This document shows, piece by piece, positions 52,421 to 61,017 of a stretch of 64,000 nucleotides of DNA (its first letter is position 1; the number at the start of each line of letters is the position of its first letter). Under the pieces are notes generated by a model. The model had not been told where the DNA came from. It made no database searches and saw only the letters and a program-made list of their open reading frames with translations. Position numbers and translations under genes: made by a program. The stretch comes from Lachnospiraceae bacterium (GTDB taxonomy: Bacteria > Bacillota > Clostridia > Lachnospirales > Lachnospiraceae). The stretch is from positions 31,948 to 95,947 of the forward strand of contig JAFRYE010000067.1 of assembly GCA_017441265.1 (NCBI GenBank), read 5' to 3'.

Positions 52421-52967
52421 TCGCGCGGCGGGCGATACGTATTCCGTCGTCCGCATCGACAACGCTTTGGTGCCGCAGATGGCGGAGCTGGAGCTTCGGT
52501 GTTTTTCCGACCCATGGAGTGAGAAAGAATTGGCGGATTCCGTAGCGAGTCCGTTTTACTGTTTTTTTGCGGCGATGGACGGGGAGCGGATGCTCGGCTA
52601 CGCCGGCGTTTTGATGACGCCGCCGGAGGCTCAGATCGTGAGTATCTGCGTCGAGCCGTCGATGCGCCGGCGGGGGATCGCGAGAGCGCTTCTGCGGGTT
52701 CTGCTGCAGACGGCGGCCTCCGCGGGAGCCGAGGTGGCTTTGCTGGAAGTGAGGGAGCACAACGCGGGGGCGATCGCGCTGTATGAATCGGAGCATTTTT
52801 CGTGTGTCGGGACGCGGAAGAACTATTACCGGAATCCGACGGAAAATGCCTTGTTGTACTTGCTGGAATTAAGGAGTAAAGAGTATGTTAGAGATTTGCC
52901 TGCTGGGAACGAGCGGAATGATGCCCCTGCCGGGGCGTTTTCTGACGTCCTGCATGACACGGTATAA
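52407..52967 (+). CDS. rimI: Ribosomal protein alanine N-acetyltransferase RimI
   Basis: 186 residues, GNAT fold. Acetyl-CoA site VEPSMRRRGIARALLRVLL, then ALLEVREHNAGAIALYESEHF and VGTRKNYYRNPTENALLY, typical RimI. The TTG start at 52407 has GGGAGG seven bases upstream and overlaps tsaB by 14 bases. The protein is about 30 residues longer than usual because its 3' end overlaps rnz by 83 bases in another frame. Confidence 0.88.
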   Translation: MENNDRAAGDTYSVVRIDNALVPQMAELELRCFSDPWSEKELADSVASPFYCFFAAMDGERMLGYAGVLMTPPEAQIVSICVEPSMRRRGIARALLRVLLQTAASAGAEVALLEVREHNAGAIALYESEHFSCVGTRKNYYRNPTENALLYLLELRSKEYVRDLPAGNERNDAPAGAFSDVLHDTV

Positions 52968-53796
52968 CGGTGCCGGCCTGTTGATCGACTGCGGGGAAGG
53001 CACGCAGGTGGCGCTGCGAAAGCGCGGCTTCAGCTGCCATGACATCGATACGATTTTGATCACGCACACCCACGGGGACCATGTGAGCGGAATTCCGGGG
53101 CTGCTGCTCTCGATGGGCAATGCGGAGCGCACGGAGCCCGTGACGATCATCGGACCCAAGGGAACGGCCGCAGTCGTAAGCGCGTTGTGCATCATCGCGC
53201 CGGATCTGCCGTTTGAAATTCGGTTTATCGAACTGACGAAAGCCGCGGAATCCGTTGAGCGTCCGCAATACACGGTGGAGGCCTTCCGGGTCAACCACGG
53301 GGTCGTCTGCTACGGCTACTCGATCGTCATCCGCAGACAGGGGCGGTTCATCCCCGAGAAGGCGGCGGCCAACGCCGTGCCCATGTCCTGCTGGAACCGG
53401 CTGCAGAAGGGGCAGACAATAGAGGAAAACGGGGTCACCTACACGCCGGACATGATCCTCGGCCCGGAGCGTAGAGGATTGAAACTTACGTATTGTACGG
53501 ATTCCCGTCCGGCGGCGTCCATCACGGCCGGTGCGGCCGACGCGGATCTGTTCATCTGCGAGGGCATGTACGGCGAGCCGGGGACGGAGCAGAAGGCGAA
53601 AGAGCATCGTCATATGACGTTTATCGAGGCAGCGACCATCGCGAAGGATGCAAATGTGCGCGAGATGTGGCTTACGCATTACAGCCCGTCGCTTGTGCAC
53701 CCGGAGCAGTTTGTGGAGCGGGCGAGGGAGATCTTCCCGAATACCGTCGCAAGCCGGGACGGCCAGTTTGTCGATCTCTGCTTTGACGAGGAATGA
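52885..53796 (+). CDS. rnz: Ribonuclease Z (tRNase Z)
   Basis: 303 residues, metallo-beta-lactamase fold. [15 protein letters not shown] at the N-terminus, the zinc motif [15 protein letters not shown], and later [21 protein letters not shown] and WLTHYSPSL. Trims tRNA 3' ends. This fits a genome whose tRNA genes lack CCA, such as those at 55906 and 56075. ATG 52885 follows AAGGAG. It overlaps the end of rimI. Confidence 0.92.
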   Translation: MLEICLLGTSGMMPLPGRFLTSCMTRYNGAGLLIDCGEGTQVALRKRGFSCHDIDTILITHTHGDHVSGIPGLLLSMGNAERTEPVTIIGPKGTAAVVSALCIIAPDLPFEIRFIELTKAAESVERPQYTVEAFRVNHGVVCYGYSIVIRRQGRFIPEKAAANAVPMSCWNRLQKGQTIEENGVTYTPDMILGPERRGLKLTYCTDSRPAASITAGAADADLFICEGMYGEPGTEQKAKEHRHMTFIEAATIAKDANVREMWLTHYSPSLVHPEQFVERAREIFPNTVASRDGQFVDLCFDEE

Positions 53797-53809
53797 TTTC
53801 GGAGGCACT

Positions 53810-54928
53810 ATGAAAGGAACTTATATCTTGGCAATCGAATCGTCCTGCGACGAGACCGCAGCCGCGGTTGTGAAAAACGGCCGCGAGGTGCTCTCCAACG
53901 TCATCTCCTCGCAGATCGCGCTGCATACGCTCTACGGCGGCGTGGTGCCGGAGATCGCATCCCGCAAGCATATCGAGAAAATCAATCCCGTGATCACGGA
54001 GGCTCTTTCGCAGGCGGGAATGACGCTTGACGAGATGGACGCCGTGGCTGTCACCTACGGCCCGGGTCTGGTCGGCTCGCTGCTGGTCGGCGTGGCGGAA
54101 GCGAAGGCCATCGCCTACGCGGCACACAAACCGCTGATCGGCGTTCATCATATCGAAGGCCATGTCTCGGCCAATTACATTTCCCATCCGGATCTGGAAC
54201 CGCCGTTTCTGTGTCTGGTGGTCTCGGGCGGCCATACCCACATCGTTTCGGTGGAGGATTACGGGACGTACCGGATCATCGGAAGAACCCACGACGACGC
54301 GGCCGGTGAGGCCTACGATAAGATCGCGCGCGCCATCGGACTCGGCTATCCCGGCGGCCCGAAGGTGGATGCTTTGGCGCGGCAGGGCAACCCGGAAGCG
54401 ATCGCGTTTCCGCGCGCACACATTGAAGACTGTCCGTACGATTTCAGCTTCAGCGGCCTGAAGTCGGCGGTTTTGAATTATCTGAATATTGAGAAGATGA
54501 AGTCCCGCGACGCAGCTCATCTGCAGGCGGAAGACCTTGCCCGTCACGGCGTTCCGACGGGCGGCGATGCGGAAGGGACGGAGAGCTGTCAGGACGTCTT
54601 TTCCGACGGGACCACGAAAGCCGATCTGGCGGCATCGTTCCAGGCGGCGGTGGTGGACGTCTTGGTGACGCGCACGATCGCGGCGGCGAAGGCGCAGGGC
54701 ATGAATACGGTCGCCATTGCCGGGGGCGTGGCTTCGAATTCGGCGCTTCGCAACCGCATGCGCGAGGTGGGCGAGGCCCAGGGGATGCGAGTGGTATATC
54801 CCGAGCCGATCCTTTGCACCGACAACGCGGCGATGATCGGAGCGGCAGCGTACTACGAATTTTTGCGCGGAAACGTCGCCGATCTGACCCTCAACGCCGT
54901 TCCGGGACTGAAATTGGGCGAAAGATAG
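53810..54928 (+). CDS. tsaD: tRNA t6A transferase TsaD
   Basis: 372 residues. [16 protein letters not shown] at the N-terminus, the metal site His114/His118 in [15 protein letters not shown], and [12 protein letters not shown]. Transfers the threonylcarbamoyl group to A37 of tRNA. It is about 30 residues longer than usual, due to an insertion around residues 235-265 ([16 protein letters not shown]). ATG 53810 follows GGAGG. The frame stays open upstream inside rnz. Confidence 0.95.
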   Translation: MKGTYILAIESSCDETAAAVVKNGREVLSNVISSQIALHTLYGGVVPEIASRKHIEKINPVITEALSQAGMTLDEMDAVAVTYGPGLVGSLLVGVAEAKAIAYAAHKPLIGVHHIEGHVSANYISHPDLEPPFLCLVVSGGHTHIVSVEDYGTYRIIGRTHDDAAGEAYDKIARAIGLGYPGGPKVDALARQGNPEAIAFPRAHIEDCPYDFSFSGLKSAVLNYLNIEKMKSRDAAHLQAEDLARHGVPTGGDAEGTESCQDVFSDGTTKADLAASFQAAVVDVLVTRTIAAAKAQGMNTVAIAGGVASNSALRNRMREVGEAQGMRVVYPEPILCTDNAAMIGAAAYYEFLRGNVADLTLNAVPGLKLGER

Positions 54929-54958
54929 ATAATTTTTCAACTTTTTTTCATTTTCCTA

Positions 54959-54989
54959 TTGACTGTAAACCTTGTTGATAGTTTATGGT
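54959..54989 (+). promoter_or_regulatory. MerR-type promoter of the membrane MerR gene
   Basis: -35 TTGACT (54959-54964) and -10 TATGGT (54984-54989) with a 19-base spacer that contains the inverted repeat TAAAC..GTTTA. The long spacer and dyad suggest autoregulation by the MerR protein encoded next. Confidence 0.65.
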
Positions 54990-55053
54990 TGCCCTTGAAA
55001 GCGGGGCGGAATGCCCGAAACCGCTCAAAAAACTGACAGCGAGGTGACGATGT

Positions 55054-55791
55054 ATGACAATCAAAGAAGTGGAACAGGAGCTGAATATCCCGCGTGCTTC
55101 CATCCGGTTTTATGAGAAGGAGCGCCTGATCGATCCGCAGCGGTCAGACAACGGCTACCGCGAGTATTCGGAGGAGGATGTGGCGACCCTGCGGAGAGTT
55201 GTTATTTTCCGAAAACTGGGTCTCCCCGTTTCCGACATCGAGGAAGTTTTGGACGGCTCGAAGCCGCTTGCGGAGGCGCTTAAGGACAATATCGCGAAAC
55301 TGGAGGAGCAGCTTGCGGAGCTGACCGGCGCGATCGAGTTGTCGAAGACGATCTGCGGGCGCAACGAGAATATCGAGAGTTTCGATGAGCGCTACTACTG
55401 GGACGAGATCAACCGCGAGGAAGAGCAGGGCAGTCGTTTCATGGACATTGCCAAGGATATCGCGCATTACCAGAAGTCCCTCTTCCTGGAGCAATTCGGG
55501 ATCGCCGACCGCGAGGGCAATCTGAGCGTTTCCGTGGGCAAAGGTATTCTGAGCGTTCTGGGAGTCAGCCTGCTGTGGGGCGGCATGCGGTGGTTGCTCG
55601 TCAAACGAACCCCGGAGAGCTTTCTGATCGGTGTGGGCACACCGTTTTTCACGGTGGTGCTGCTGATCCTGGTCGGATGTCCGATCCATCTTCTCGGACG
55701 GAAATTCCGGTGGATTGCCAAGCATGAGAAACTGTATACATTTCTGTTTGCGATCGTTCTCTGCCTTTTGCTCATCCTGTGTGTTTTATAG
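55054..55791 (+). CDS. MerR-family regulator with C-terminal membrane segments
   Basis: 245 residues. MerR winged helix 1-70 (MTIKEVEQELNIPRASIRFYEKERLI and NGYREYSEEDV), a dimerisation coiled coil 75-105, then a linker. Three hydrophobic segments follow near 155-175, 185-205 and 225-244, so the protein is probably tethered to the membrane. This is unlike classical MerR with a soluble sensor. ATG 55054 follows GAGGTGA. Confidence 0.82.
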   Translation: MTIKEVEQELNIPRASIRFYEKERLIDPQRSDNGYREYSEEDVATLRRVVIFRKLGLPVSDIEEVLDGSKPLAEALKDNIAKLEEQLAELTGAIELSKTICGRNENIESFDERYYWDEINREEEQGSRFMDIAKDIAHYQKSLFLEQFGIADREGNLSVSVGKGILSVLGVSLLWGGMRWLLVKRTPESFLIGVGTPFFTVVLLILVGCPIHLLGRKFRWIAKHEKLYTFLFAIVLCLLLILCVL

Positions 55792-55860
55792 AATAAGGAC
55801 GGCGTTTCTGAGGTTCTTCGGAAAATGCCTTGCGACTGCGTGCGATTGCACGAAAAAGTA

Positions 55861-55889
55861 TTGACAAGGGCGTTTTCTTGTGGTACTTT
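55861..55889 (+). promoter_or_regulatory. Promoter of the tRNA-Ser genes
   Basis: -35 TTGACA (55861-55866), a 17-base spacer and -10 TACTTT (55884-55889), 16 bases before the first tRNA. Confidence 0.78.
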
Positions 55890-55905
55890 AGTATTCGCGT
55901 TCTTT

Positions 55906-55991
55906 GGAGAGTTGGCCGAGTGGTTTAAGGCGCCGGTCTTGAAAACCGGTGTTTCCGAAAGGAACCGTGGGTTCGAATCCCACATTCTCCG
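55906..55991 (+). tRNA. tRNA-Ser (anticodon TGA)
   Basis: 86 bases of class II form. The acceptor stem GGAGAGT pairs with ATTCTCC. The anticodon loop CTTGAAA gives TGA (55940-55942). There is a long variable arm, and a T loop GTTCGAATC. G73 is the discriminator and CCA is not encoded, so it must be added after 3' trimming. Confidence 0.97.
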
Positions 55992-56074
55992 TTTCGGTTC
56001 TCACGAAGACACGAAATGAATATCGAGTAAGTTGTTCGGCTGTCCTACAGGCTGCAGCCGAAGCTTCACCATAT

Positions 56075-56163
56075 GGAGAAGTACCCAAGAGGCTGAAGGG
56101 ACACCCCTGGAAAGGGTGCAGGCCGTTAATAGCGGTGCGAGGGTTCAAATCCCTCCTTCTCCG
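56075..56163 (+). tRNA. tRNA-Ser (anticodon GGA)
   Basis: 89 bases of class II form. GGAGAAG pairs with CTTCTCC. The anticodon loop CTGGAAA gives GGA (56109-56111). There is a long variable arm, and a T loop GTTCAAATC. CCA is not encoded. Same transcript as the first tRNA-Ser. Confidence 0.97.
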
Positions 56164-56167
56164 TCCG

Positions 56168-56199
56168 AAACCCGATGACACATGTCGTCGGGTTTTTTG
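56168..56199 (+). terminator. Terminator after the tRNA-Ser pair
   Basis: AAACCCGATGAC pairs with GTCGTCGGGTTT around ACAT and runs into TTTTTT. Clear intrinsic terminator. Confidence 0.88.
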
Positions 56200-56261
56200 C
56201 TGTTCAGGGTCTTTTTGCATAAAGAATCCCGCAGGCATCTGCCCGCGGGATCGGTTGGTTC

Positions 56262-57323
56262 TCAATGTTTCAATGCTGCGACATCCTCGCCGTTTTTGTA
56301 AGCGATGTATTCCTCGAGGCAATACCCGAGCTCGTGCATCTCGGCTGCGGCTTCCTCACCGACGTAGCGGAAATGCCACTGCTCATATTGGATGCCGGTG
56401 ACCTTGGTCTTCTTCTCGGGATAGCGGAGAATGAAACCGTATTTCCAGCAGTTGGTATGCATCCATTTGTAATCATACTCGATCAGCCAGATATCGAAGC
56501 CGAGACCGGTGCGGTGCTCGGAAGCGTTGCCGGGAACGGTCCGGGTCGGATTCTTGTACGGATCCTTGCCGTAGTTCGGCTCCTTGGTGATCCGGTTGAT
56601 CCAGAACTGATTCTGCGTTGCGTAGTTGCGGTAGGCTCCGGTCTGCGAGATCTTAACCTGTGAGCAGCCGGCGGCTCTGGCGTCGGTGCACATGCGGTTG
56701 AGAGCTTCCAGGGCAACCCGGTTGCCTCGGCTGTAGTTATCACGATCGTCCACGATGACGTAATCGCGGTCTTTCTCGGGAACGGAGATCGGATCCTGAA
56801 TGATGTATACATTGCGGTCCAGAACTTCGTCCAGGCGAACCAGTCCTTCCGGATCTCCGGTGTATTTCAGCCGGTGCGTCCAGTTGACCAGCATCAGATA
56901 ATCAATCGGCCAGTTGTCCATCTCGATCGGTTCGGCGTCCAGATCCGTCGTGACGCTGGAGCATTCCCCGAATGCGGTAGGAGTGGGGGTCGGCGTGGGT
57001 GTCGATGTCGGTGCCTCCGTCGGAGTTACTGTCGGCGTCGGCGGGTCTGTCGGATTTCCCGCAGATCCGGTTGGGCTGTCCGTCGGAGTCTGTTTGTTGC
57101 CCGGTTCCGTCGGCGTGACTGCGGTCGTCGCGCCCTTCGTCGGCGTCGGCGTCGTCTTGGCCTTGCCGGGAGTTTTGGAGTCGTTCTTAAATGCGTAGAT
57201 GATCAAAACGATCAAAGCGATAAAGATCAGCACCATGACGGTCATGCAGAGAGCGAAATGCTTTCGCAGAAACCGCTTCACCGGATGCTTTTTCTTGCGC
57301 TTGCGATGCTGTGTCGTAGCCAT
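56262..57323 (-). CDS. VanY-type D-alanyl-D-alanine carboxypeptidase, membrane anchored
   Basis: 353 residues. A basic N-terminus (ATTQHRKRKKKH), one membrane segment (about 22-44), a long Thr/Pro linker (50-118), and an M15B peptidase domain. Zinc and catalytic residues are visible: His270 and Asp277 in SEHRTGLGFDIW, and Glu314/His317 in EQWHFRY. It trims D-Ala from peptidoglycan stem peptides outside the membrane. ATG 57323 is chosen; GGGAGG lies 12 bases upstream, rather far. Family membership alone does not indicate glycopeptide resistance, and no VanS/R/H/A/X genes are near. Confidence 0.9.
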   Translation of the reverse strand: MATTQHRKRKKKHPVKRFLRKHFALCMTVMVLIFIALIVLIIYAFKNDSKTPGKAKTTPTPTKGATTAVTPTEPGNKQTPTDSPTGSAGNPTDPPTPTVTPTEAPTSTPTPTPTPTAFGECSSVTTDLDAEPIEMDNWPIDYLMLVNWTHRLKYTGDPEGLVRLDEVLDRNVYIIQDPISVPEKDRDYVIVDDRDNYSRGNRVALEALNRMCTDARAAGCSQVKISQTGAYRNYATQNQFWINRITKEPNYGKDPYKNPTRTVPGNASEHRTGLGFDIWLIEYDYKWMHTNCWKYGFILRYPEKKTKVTGIQYEQWHFRYVGEEAAAEMHELGYCLEEYIAYKNGEDVAALKH

Positions 57324-57378
57324 GTAATCAAATAACCTCCCAAAGCGCTGCGTGTTGCGCAAAAACTCACACGGAGTT

Positions 57379-57384
57379 ATTATA
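57379..57384 (-). promoter_or_regulatory. -10 element for the VanY-like gene
   Basis: A perfect TATAAT on the minus strand, 56 bases before the start codon. The hexamer 17 bases upstream is TTCATT, a poor -35, and falls within a copy of the recurring word GGAAAATG. Confidence 0.5.
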
Positions 57385-57493
57385 TCATACCCGCACCGGA
57401 AAATGAAGCATTTTTTGTAACATCTCCCGTCAGTCGGGGCGCTCCGGGCACCGAAGCGGCGGCTTCGCCCACTTCGGAAAATGTCAGAAATGC

Positions 57494-57522
57494 TTGCATT
57501 GCGGAAACCTGTTTGCTATAAT
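57494..57522 (+). promoter_or_regulatory. Promoter of pgi
   Basis: -35 TTGCAT (57494-57499), a 17-base spacer and a perfect -10 TATAAT (57517-57522), about 85 bases before the pgi start. Confidence 0.8.
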
Positions 57523-57606
57523 TGCACACGGTAATTCGAGAGCATGTCTTTGGACGAGGCGTTGTCCGGGAGAGTGCAAAATCGGGAAAAAGAGGTAGTG
57601 TATACT

Positions 57607-58959
57607 ATGGATCATGTATCATTTGACGCGTCGTTGGCGTCGCGGTTTGTAAGTGCCGGCGAGACGGCGCTGATCGCAGGGCAGGCGGAGGCCGCAAAGG
57701 CCGAGCTGCTTTCCAGAAAGGGCGCAGGAAGCGATTTCCTCGGTTGGATCGATCTTCCGGTTGCGTATGACAAAGAGGAGTTCGCCCGCATCAAGAAGGC
57801 GGCGGCAAAGATTCAGTCGGACTCCGACGTTTTGGTTGTCATCGGCATCGGCGGCTCGTACCTCGGTGCGCGTGCGGCAATCGAGTTTTTGCGCCACAGT
57901 TTTTACAACAATGTTTCCAAGGAAATCCGCAAGACGCCGGAGATCTATTACGCCGGCAACAGCATCAGCGCGACGTACCTTTCGCATTTGATCGAAGTGA
58001 TCGGCGACCGTGACTTCTCGGTCAACATCATCAGCAAATCCGGTACGACGACGGAGCCTGCGATCGCTTTCCGAGTATTCAAGGAACTCCTGATCAGGAA
58101 GTACGGCAGAGAGGAAGCAAACAAGCGTATTTACGCAACTACGGACAAGGCGCGCGGAGCGCTGAAGCAGGTTGCGACGGAAGAGGGCTATGAGAGTTTT
58201 GTGGTTCCGGATGATGTCGGCGGACGCTTCTCCGTACTGACGGCAGTCGGTCTTCTGCCCATCGCGGTGAGCGGTGCCGACCTTGACGCTTTGATGGCCG
58301 GCGCGGCAAGCATGCGCGAGGCCTGCATCAACAACGATTATGCGAACAATGATGCGGTTCGTTATGCGGCAATCCGAAACATTCTCTACCGCAAGGGCAA
58401 GAGTGTTGAGGTGCTTGCGAACTATGAGCCGTCACTGCACTACGTGAGCGAGTGGTGGAAGCAGCTTTACGGTGAGAGCGAGGGCAAGGACCAGAAGGGC
58501 ATTTTCCCGGCAAGCGTCGATCTCACGACCGACCTTCATTCGATGGGCCAGTTCATCCAAGACGGCGCCCGCATCATGTACGAGACGGTGCTCTCGGTGG
58601 AGAAGAGCCGCGAGGAGATCACGCTCACGGCGGAGCCCGTGGATCTTGACGGAATGAACTATCTCGCAGGCAAAACGGTATCCTTTGTCAACAAGAGCGC
58701 GATGAAGGGAACCCAGCTTGCACATGTCGACGGCGGCGTTCCGAACCTTGTCGTGAACATCCCCGAGCAGAATGAATTCTACCTCGGCCAGCTGTTCTAC
58801 TTCTTCGAGTTCGCATGCGGCGTCAGCGGCTACATGTTGGCGGTTAACCCCTTCAACCAGCCCGGTGTTGAGAGCTACAAGAAGAACATGTTCGCGCTTC
58901 TCGGCAAGCCCGGCTACGAGGAGCTTCGCGCAGAACTTTCCAAGCGTCTTGAGCAGTAA
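57607..58959 (+). CDS. pgi: Glucose-6-phosphate isomerase
   Basis: 450 residues, the usual Firmicutes length. [48 protein letters not shown], and the C-terminal [15 protein letters not shown] motif. Interconverts glucose 6-phosphate and fructose 6-phosphate, upstream of PfkA (48150). ATG 57607 is chosen; the frame is open for 21 codons upstream without a good RBS. Confidence 0.97.
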   Translation: MDHVSFDASLASRFVSAGETALIAGQAEAAKAELLSRKGAGSDFLGWIDLPVAYDKEEFARIKKAAAKIQSDSDVLVVIGIGGSYLGARAAIEFLRHSFYNNVSKEIRKTPEIYYAGNSISATYLSHLIEVIGDRDFSVNIISKSGTTTEPAIAFRVFKELLIRKYGREEANKRIYATTDKARGALKQVATEEGYESFVVPDDVGGRFSVLTAVGLLPIAVSGADLDALMAGAASMREACINNDYANNDAVRYAAIRNILYRKGKSVEVLANYEPSLHYVSEWWKQLYGESEGKDQKGIFPASVDLTTDLHSMGQFIQDGARIMYETVLSVEKSREEITLTAEPVDLDGMNYLAGKTVSFVNKSAMKGTQLAHVDGGVPNLVVNIPEQNEFYLGQLFYFFEFACGVSGYMLAVNPFNQPGVESYKKNMFALLGKPGYEELRAELSKRLEQ

Positions 58960-58974
58960 AACAAAGTGCAATAC

Positions 58975-59009
58975 AAAAACGGCGATGCATTGATGCACCG
59001 CCGTTTTTT
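58975..59009. terminator. Bidirectional terminator between pgi and rhomboid
   Basis: AAAAACGGCG-A-TGCA pairs with TGCA-C-CGCCGTTTTTT around a short loop. T-runs on both strands allow termination of pgi and of the opposing rhomboid gene. Confidence 0.88.
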
Positions 59010-59028
59010 GTAGAATCGTTGTTGCGTG

Positions 59029-59634
59029 TCAGAAGGTGGAGCTTTCCGCTTCCTTCTCTTTTTTGTGTCCGCCGGTTGCCACTAAGAACAAACCGAAGAA
59101 ACCGCCGCTGGCGCCGCCGATGATGTGGCCGAGCTGCGAGATGTTGTCATCGTGAAATGCGTTGATGAGCTCGTTGCCGAGGTACAGAACGCAGATCAGG
59201 ATGAACGTGATCGGAATCCGGCCTTTCTCCGCGTTGGTCACCGACGCGAGGATGATGAACATGAACACGATCCCGCTGGCCCCGAGCAATGCGGAGTTCG
59301 GGAAGAGGAGATTGAAGAGGATTCCGGTGATCACCGCCGTGATTGCCATCATCTCCAGAATAAGCTTGCTTCCGTACTTCTCTTCGAGGATCGGTCCGAG
59401 CATCAAAATGTACAGCATGTTGCCGAGGAAGTGATCCCAGTTGGCGTGTCCGATCGCATGGCCGAAGAGGCGGAAATACATCAGCGGATCCGTCAAAGGT
59501 GCACGGTAGGTCCTAAACAAATGCGCCGTGGTCCAATTGTCGGTAATCTTCCCGAGGAAGAGCACCACGAGGCAGACCAGCGCAAACGTCAGCGTGACAG
59601 GTGCATTATAGTGAAAACGTCGAAGAAATTTCAT
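59029..59634 (-). CDS. Rhomboid-family intramembrane serine protease
   Basis: 201 residues with six membrane segments. Catalytic Ser120 in LLGASGIVFMF and His170 in LGHIIGGASGG, plus the HANWDHFLGNM motif after segment 1. All key residues are present, so it should be active. The C-terminus is a short charged tail. The substrate is unknown. Confidence 0.92.
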   Translation of the reverse strand: MKFLRRFHYNAPVTLTFALVCLVVLFLGKITDNWTTAHLFRTYRAPLTDPLMYFRLFGHAIGHANWDHFLGNMLYILMLGPILEEKYGSKLILEMMAITAVITGILFNLLFPNSALLGASGIVFMFIILASVTNAEKGRIPITFILICVLYLGNELINAFHDDNISQLGHIIGGASGGFFGLFLVATGGHKKEKEAESSTF

Positions 59635-59686
59635 CCGGAGACATCCTTTCTGTCGGCTTTGCGCCGACGGGAATCAGCGTATACAA

Positions 59687-60751
59687 TCATTCGGCAAGCT
59701 TCAGATCGCCGTCCTTGATCAATCCCGATGCTCGGAAAATGCGTCCCAGTACGAAGCACAGGATCGCGGGCAGGATGAAGCTGATGAGCACAAGGCCGAG
59801 CCAGTCAAACCAGTCTGCGGAGCCGTTCCAACCGGTGATGACGCCGATCTGGCCGACAAATCCGCAGGTGCCCATGCCGGACGAGATCGGAAGACCGTTC
59901 ATCTCCAGACGGAAGATGCAGGTTGCGATCGGGCCGGTGATCGCCGAAGCGATGATCGGCGGAAGCCAGATGATCGGCTTCTTGGCGATGTTGCCCATCT
60001 GCAGCATGCTGGTGCCGATACCCTGCGACACAAGGCCGCCGACCTTATTCTCCTTATAACTCAAAACGGCAAATCCGATCATCTGCGCACAGCAGCCCGC
60101 GACTGCGGCGCCGCCTGCAAGACCGGTGAGACCGAAGGAAGCACAGATGGCCGCGCTGCTGATCGGAAGCGTGAGCGCCATACCGATGACAACGGAGACG
60201 ATGATACCCATGATGAACGGCTGTTGTTCCGTCGCCCACTTGGTGAAATCACCGACTTTGGACGCTGCCCAGCCGATGTGGGGAGCCGTCCAGATGGATA
60301 ACAGGCCGCCGATCACAACGGTGACAAACGGCGTGATGAGAATATCGATCTTGGTTTCCTTGGAAACTGCCTTGCCGAACTCTACGGCGACGATGGCGAT
60401 CAGGAGCACGGCAAGCGGTCCGCCGGCTTTTCCCATGTCATTGGCGGCCTGTCCGACCGCGGCAGCGGAAAATACGACAAGCGGCGGTGCCTTCAGGGCA
60501 ACGGCGATGGAAACGGCCATCGCGGGACCGGCAACGGCAGAGGCGAACGTGCCGATGTCAACCAGCCAGTCGCAGATCTGTTTCAGCCACGAGATATCCG
60601 CAACGGCATTGCCGGCCTGCTGACCGAGCGTCTTGATGATCGTGCCGATCAGTAGGGATGCGAACAGACCTTGAGCCATCGCGCTCATGGCATCGATACC
60701 GTAAGCTTTCCAGGAAATGTGAATGTTTTTCCGTTTCAAAAATGCTCTCAT
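59687..60751 (-). CDS. PTS EIIC-like permease (PTS_EIIC_2 family)
   Basis: 354 residues with eight to ten membrane segments. Resembles the PTS_EIIC_2 membrane family: AYGIDAMSAMAQGLFASLLIG at the N-terminus, NDMGKAGGPLAVLL in the middle, and LPISSGMGTCGFVGQ near the C-terminus. No EIIA or EIIB domain is fused or adjacent, so phosphotransfer is uncertain, and it may act as a stand-alone transporter. ATG 60751 follows TTGGAGG. The 53-base gap to the rhomboid gene suggests cotranscription. Confidence 0.82.
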   Translation of the reverse strand: MRAFLKRKNIHISWKAYGIDAMSAMAQGLFASLLIGTIIKTLGQQAGNAVADISWLKQICDWLVDIGTFASAVAGPAMAVSIAVALKAPPLVVFSAAAVGQAANDMGKAGGPLAVLLIAIVAVEFGKAVSKETKIDILITPFVTVVIGGLLSIWTAPHIGWAASKVGDFTKWATEQQPFIMGIIVSVVIGMALTLPISSAAICASFGLTGLAGGAAVAGCCAQMIGFAVLSYKENKVGGLVSQGIGTSMLQMGNIAKKPIIWLPPIIASAITGPIATCIFRLEMNGLPISSGMGTCGFVGQIGVITGWNGSADWFDWLGLVLISFILPAILCFVLGRIFRASGLIKDGDLKLAE

Positions 60752-60873
60752 TGAGGACCTCCAAAACGACCGCTTTTTGGGCGAATTTTCTTCAAACTAT
60801 CATAATCAAAAGAAAAAAACAAGTGAAACCGCGAAAAAAGTTATGCTCGTTATACAAACCATAAGTAATACTA

Positions 60874-60890
60874 ATACTTCAAATAAGTAT
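60874..60890. promoter_or_regulatory. Operator-like dyad between the PTS-like and PurF-like genes
   Basis: ATACTT-CAAAT-AAGTAT, a perfect 6+6 inverted repeat with a five-base centre, in the AT-rich 266-base divergent gap. It may be an operator for either gene. I could not assign a confident promoter to the PurF-like gene. Confidence 0.5.
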
Positions 60891-61017
60891 AAAAAGAAAG
60901 TTCCCACCTTGCAAGGGAAAAAGTGAGAGAGTACAATGGGTACGTTAAAAAACGGAATGACTGACCGGGTGGTCGGCACGATGTGCCGGGGTGCTTCGGT
61001 ATTGTAGGAGGATAGCT

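Larger units (their letters stand above)
1279..59741. repeat. Dispersed octamer GGAAAATG (about 42 copies, both strands)
   Basis: Plus-strand copies start at 1279, 3808, 6332, 9799, 14888, 17235, 18170, 22179, 25563, 29889, 31255, 33560, 34863, 36054, 36647, 38579, 43708, 44576, 50748, 52841, 55820, 57398, 57476 and 59734. Minus-strand copies (CATTTTCC) start at 10035, 16672, 17562, 19202, 22229, 22347, 22797, 26669, 30870, 36185, 38459, 40642, 43231, 44529, 46445, 52186, 54949 and 58500. The base before GGAAAATG is usually C and the base after is C or A. A related form, GGAAAATA, adds about a dozen more. Counted by eye; see findings. Confidence 0.75.

Noticed and set aside
56262..57323. A glycopeptide resistance locus
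   Set aside because: Only a VanY-like peptidase is present; none of the vanHAX or vanRS genes are near, and such peptidases are common housekeeping enzymes.
1279..59741. GGAAAATG as a polar Chi- or KOPS-like site
   Set aside because: Copies are split about 24 to 18 between strands although most genes run one way; polar replication signals show strong strand bias. Not excluded for other roles.
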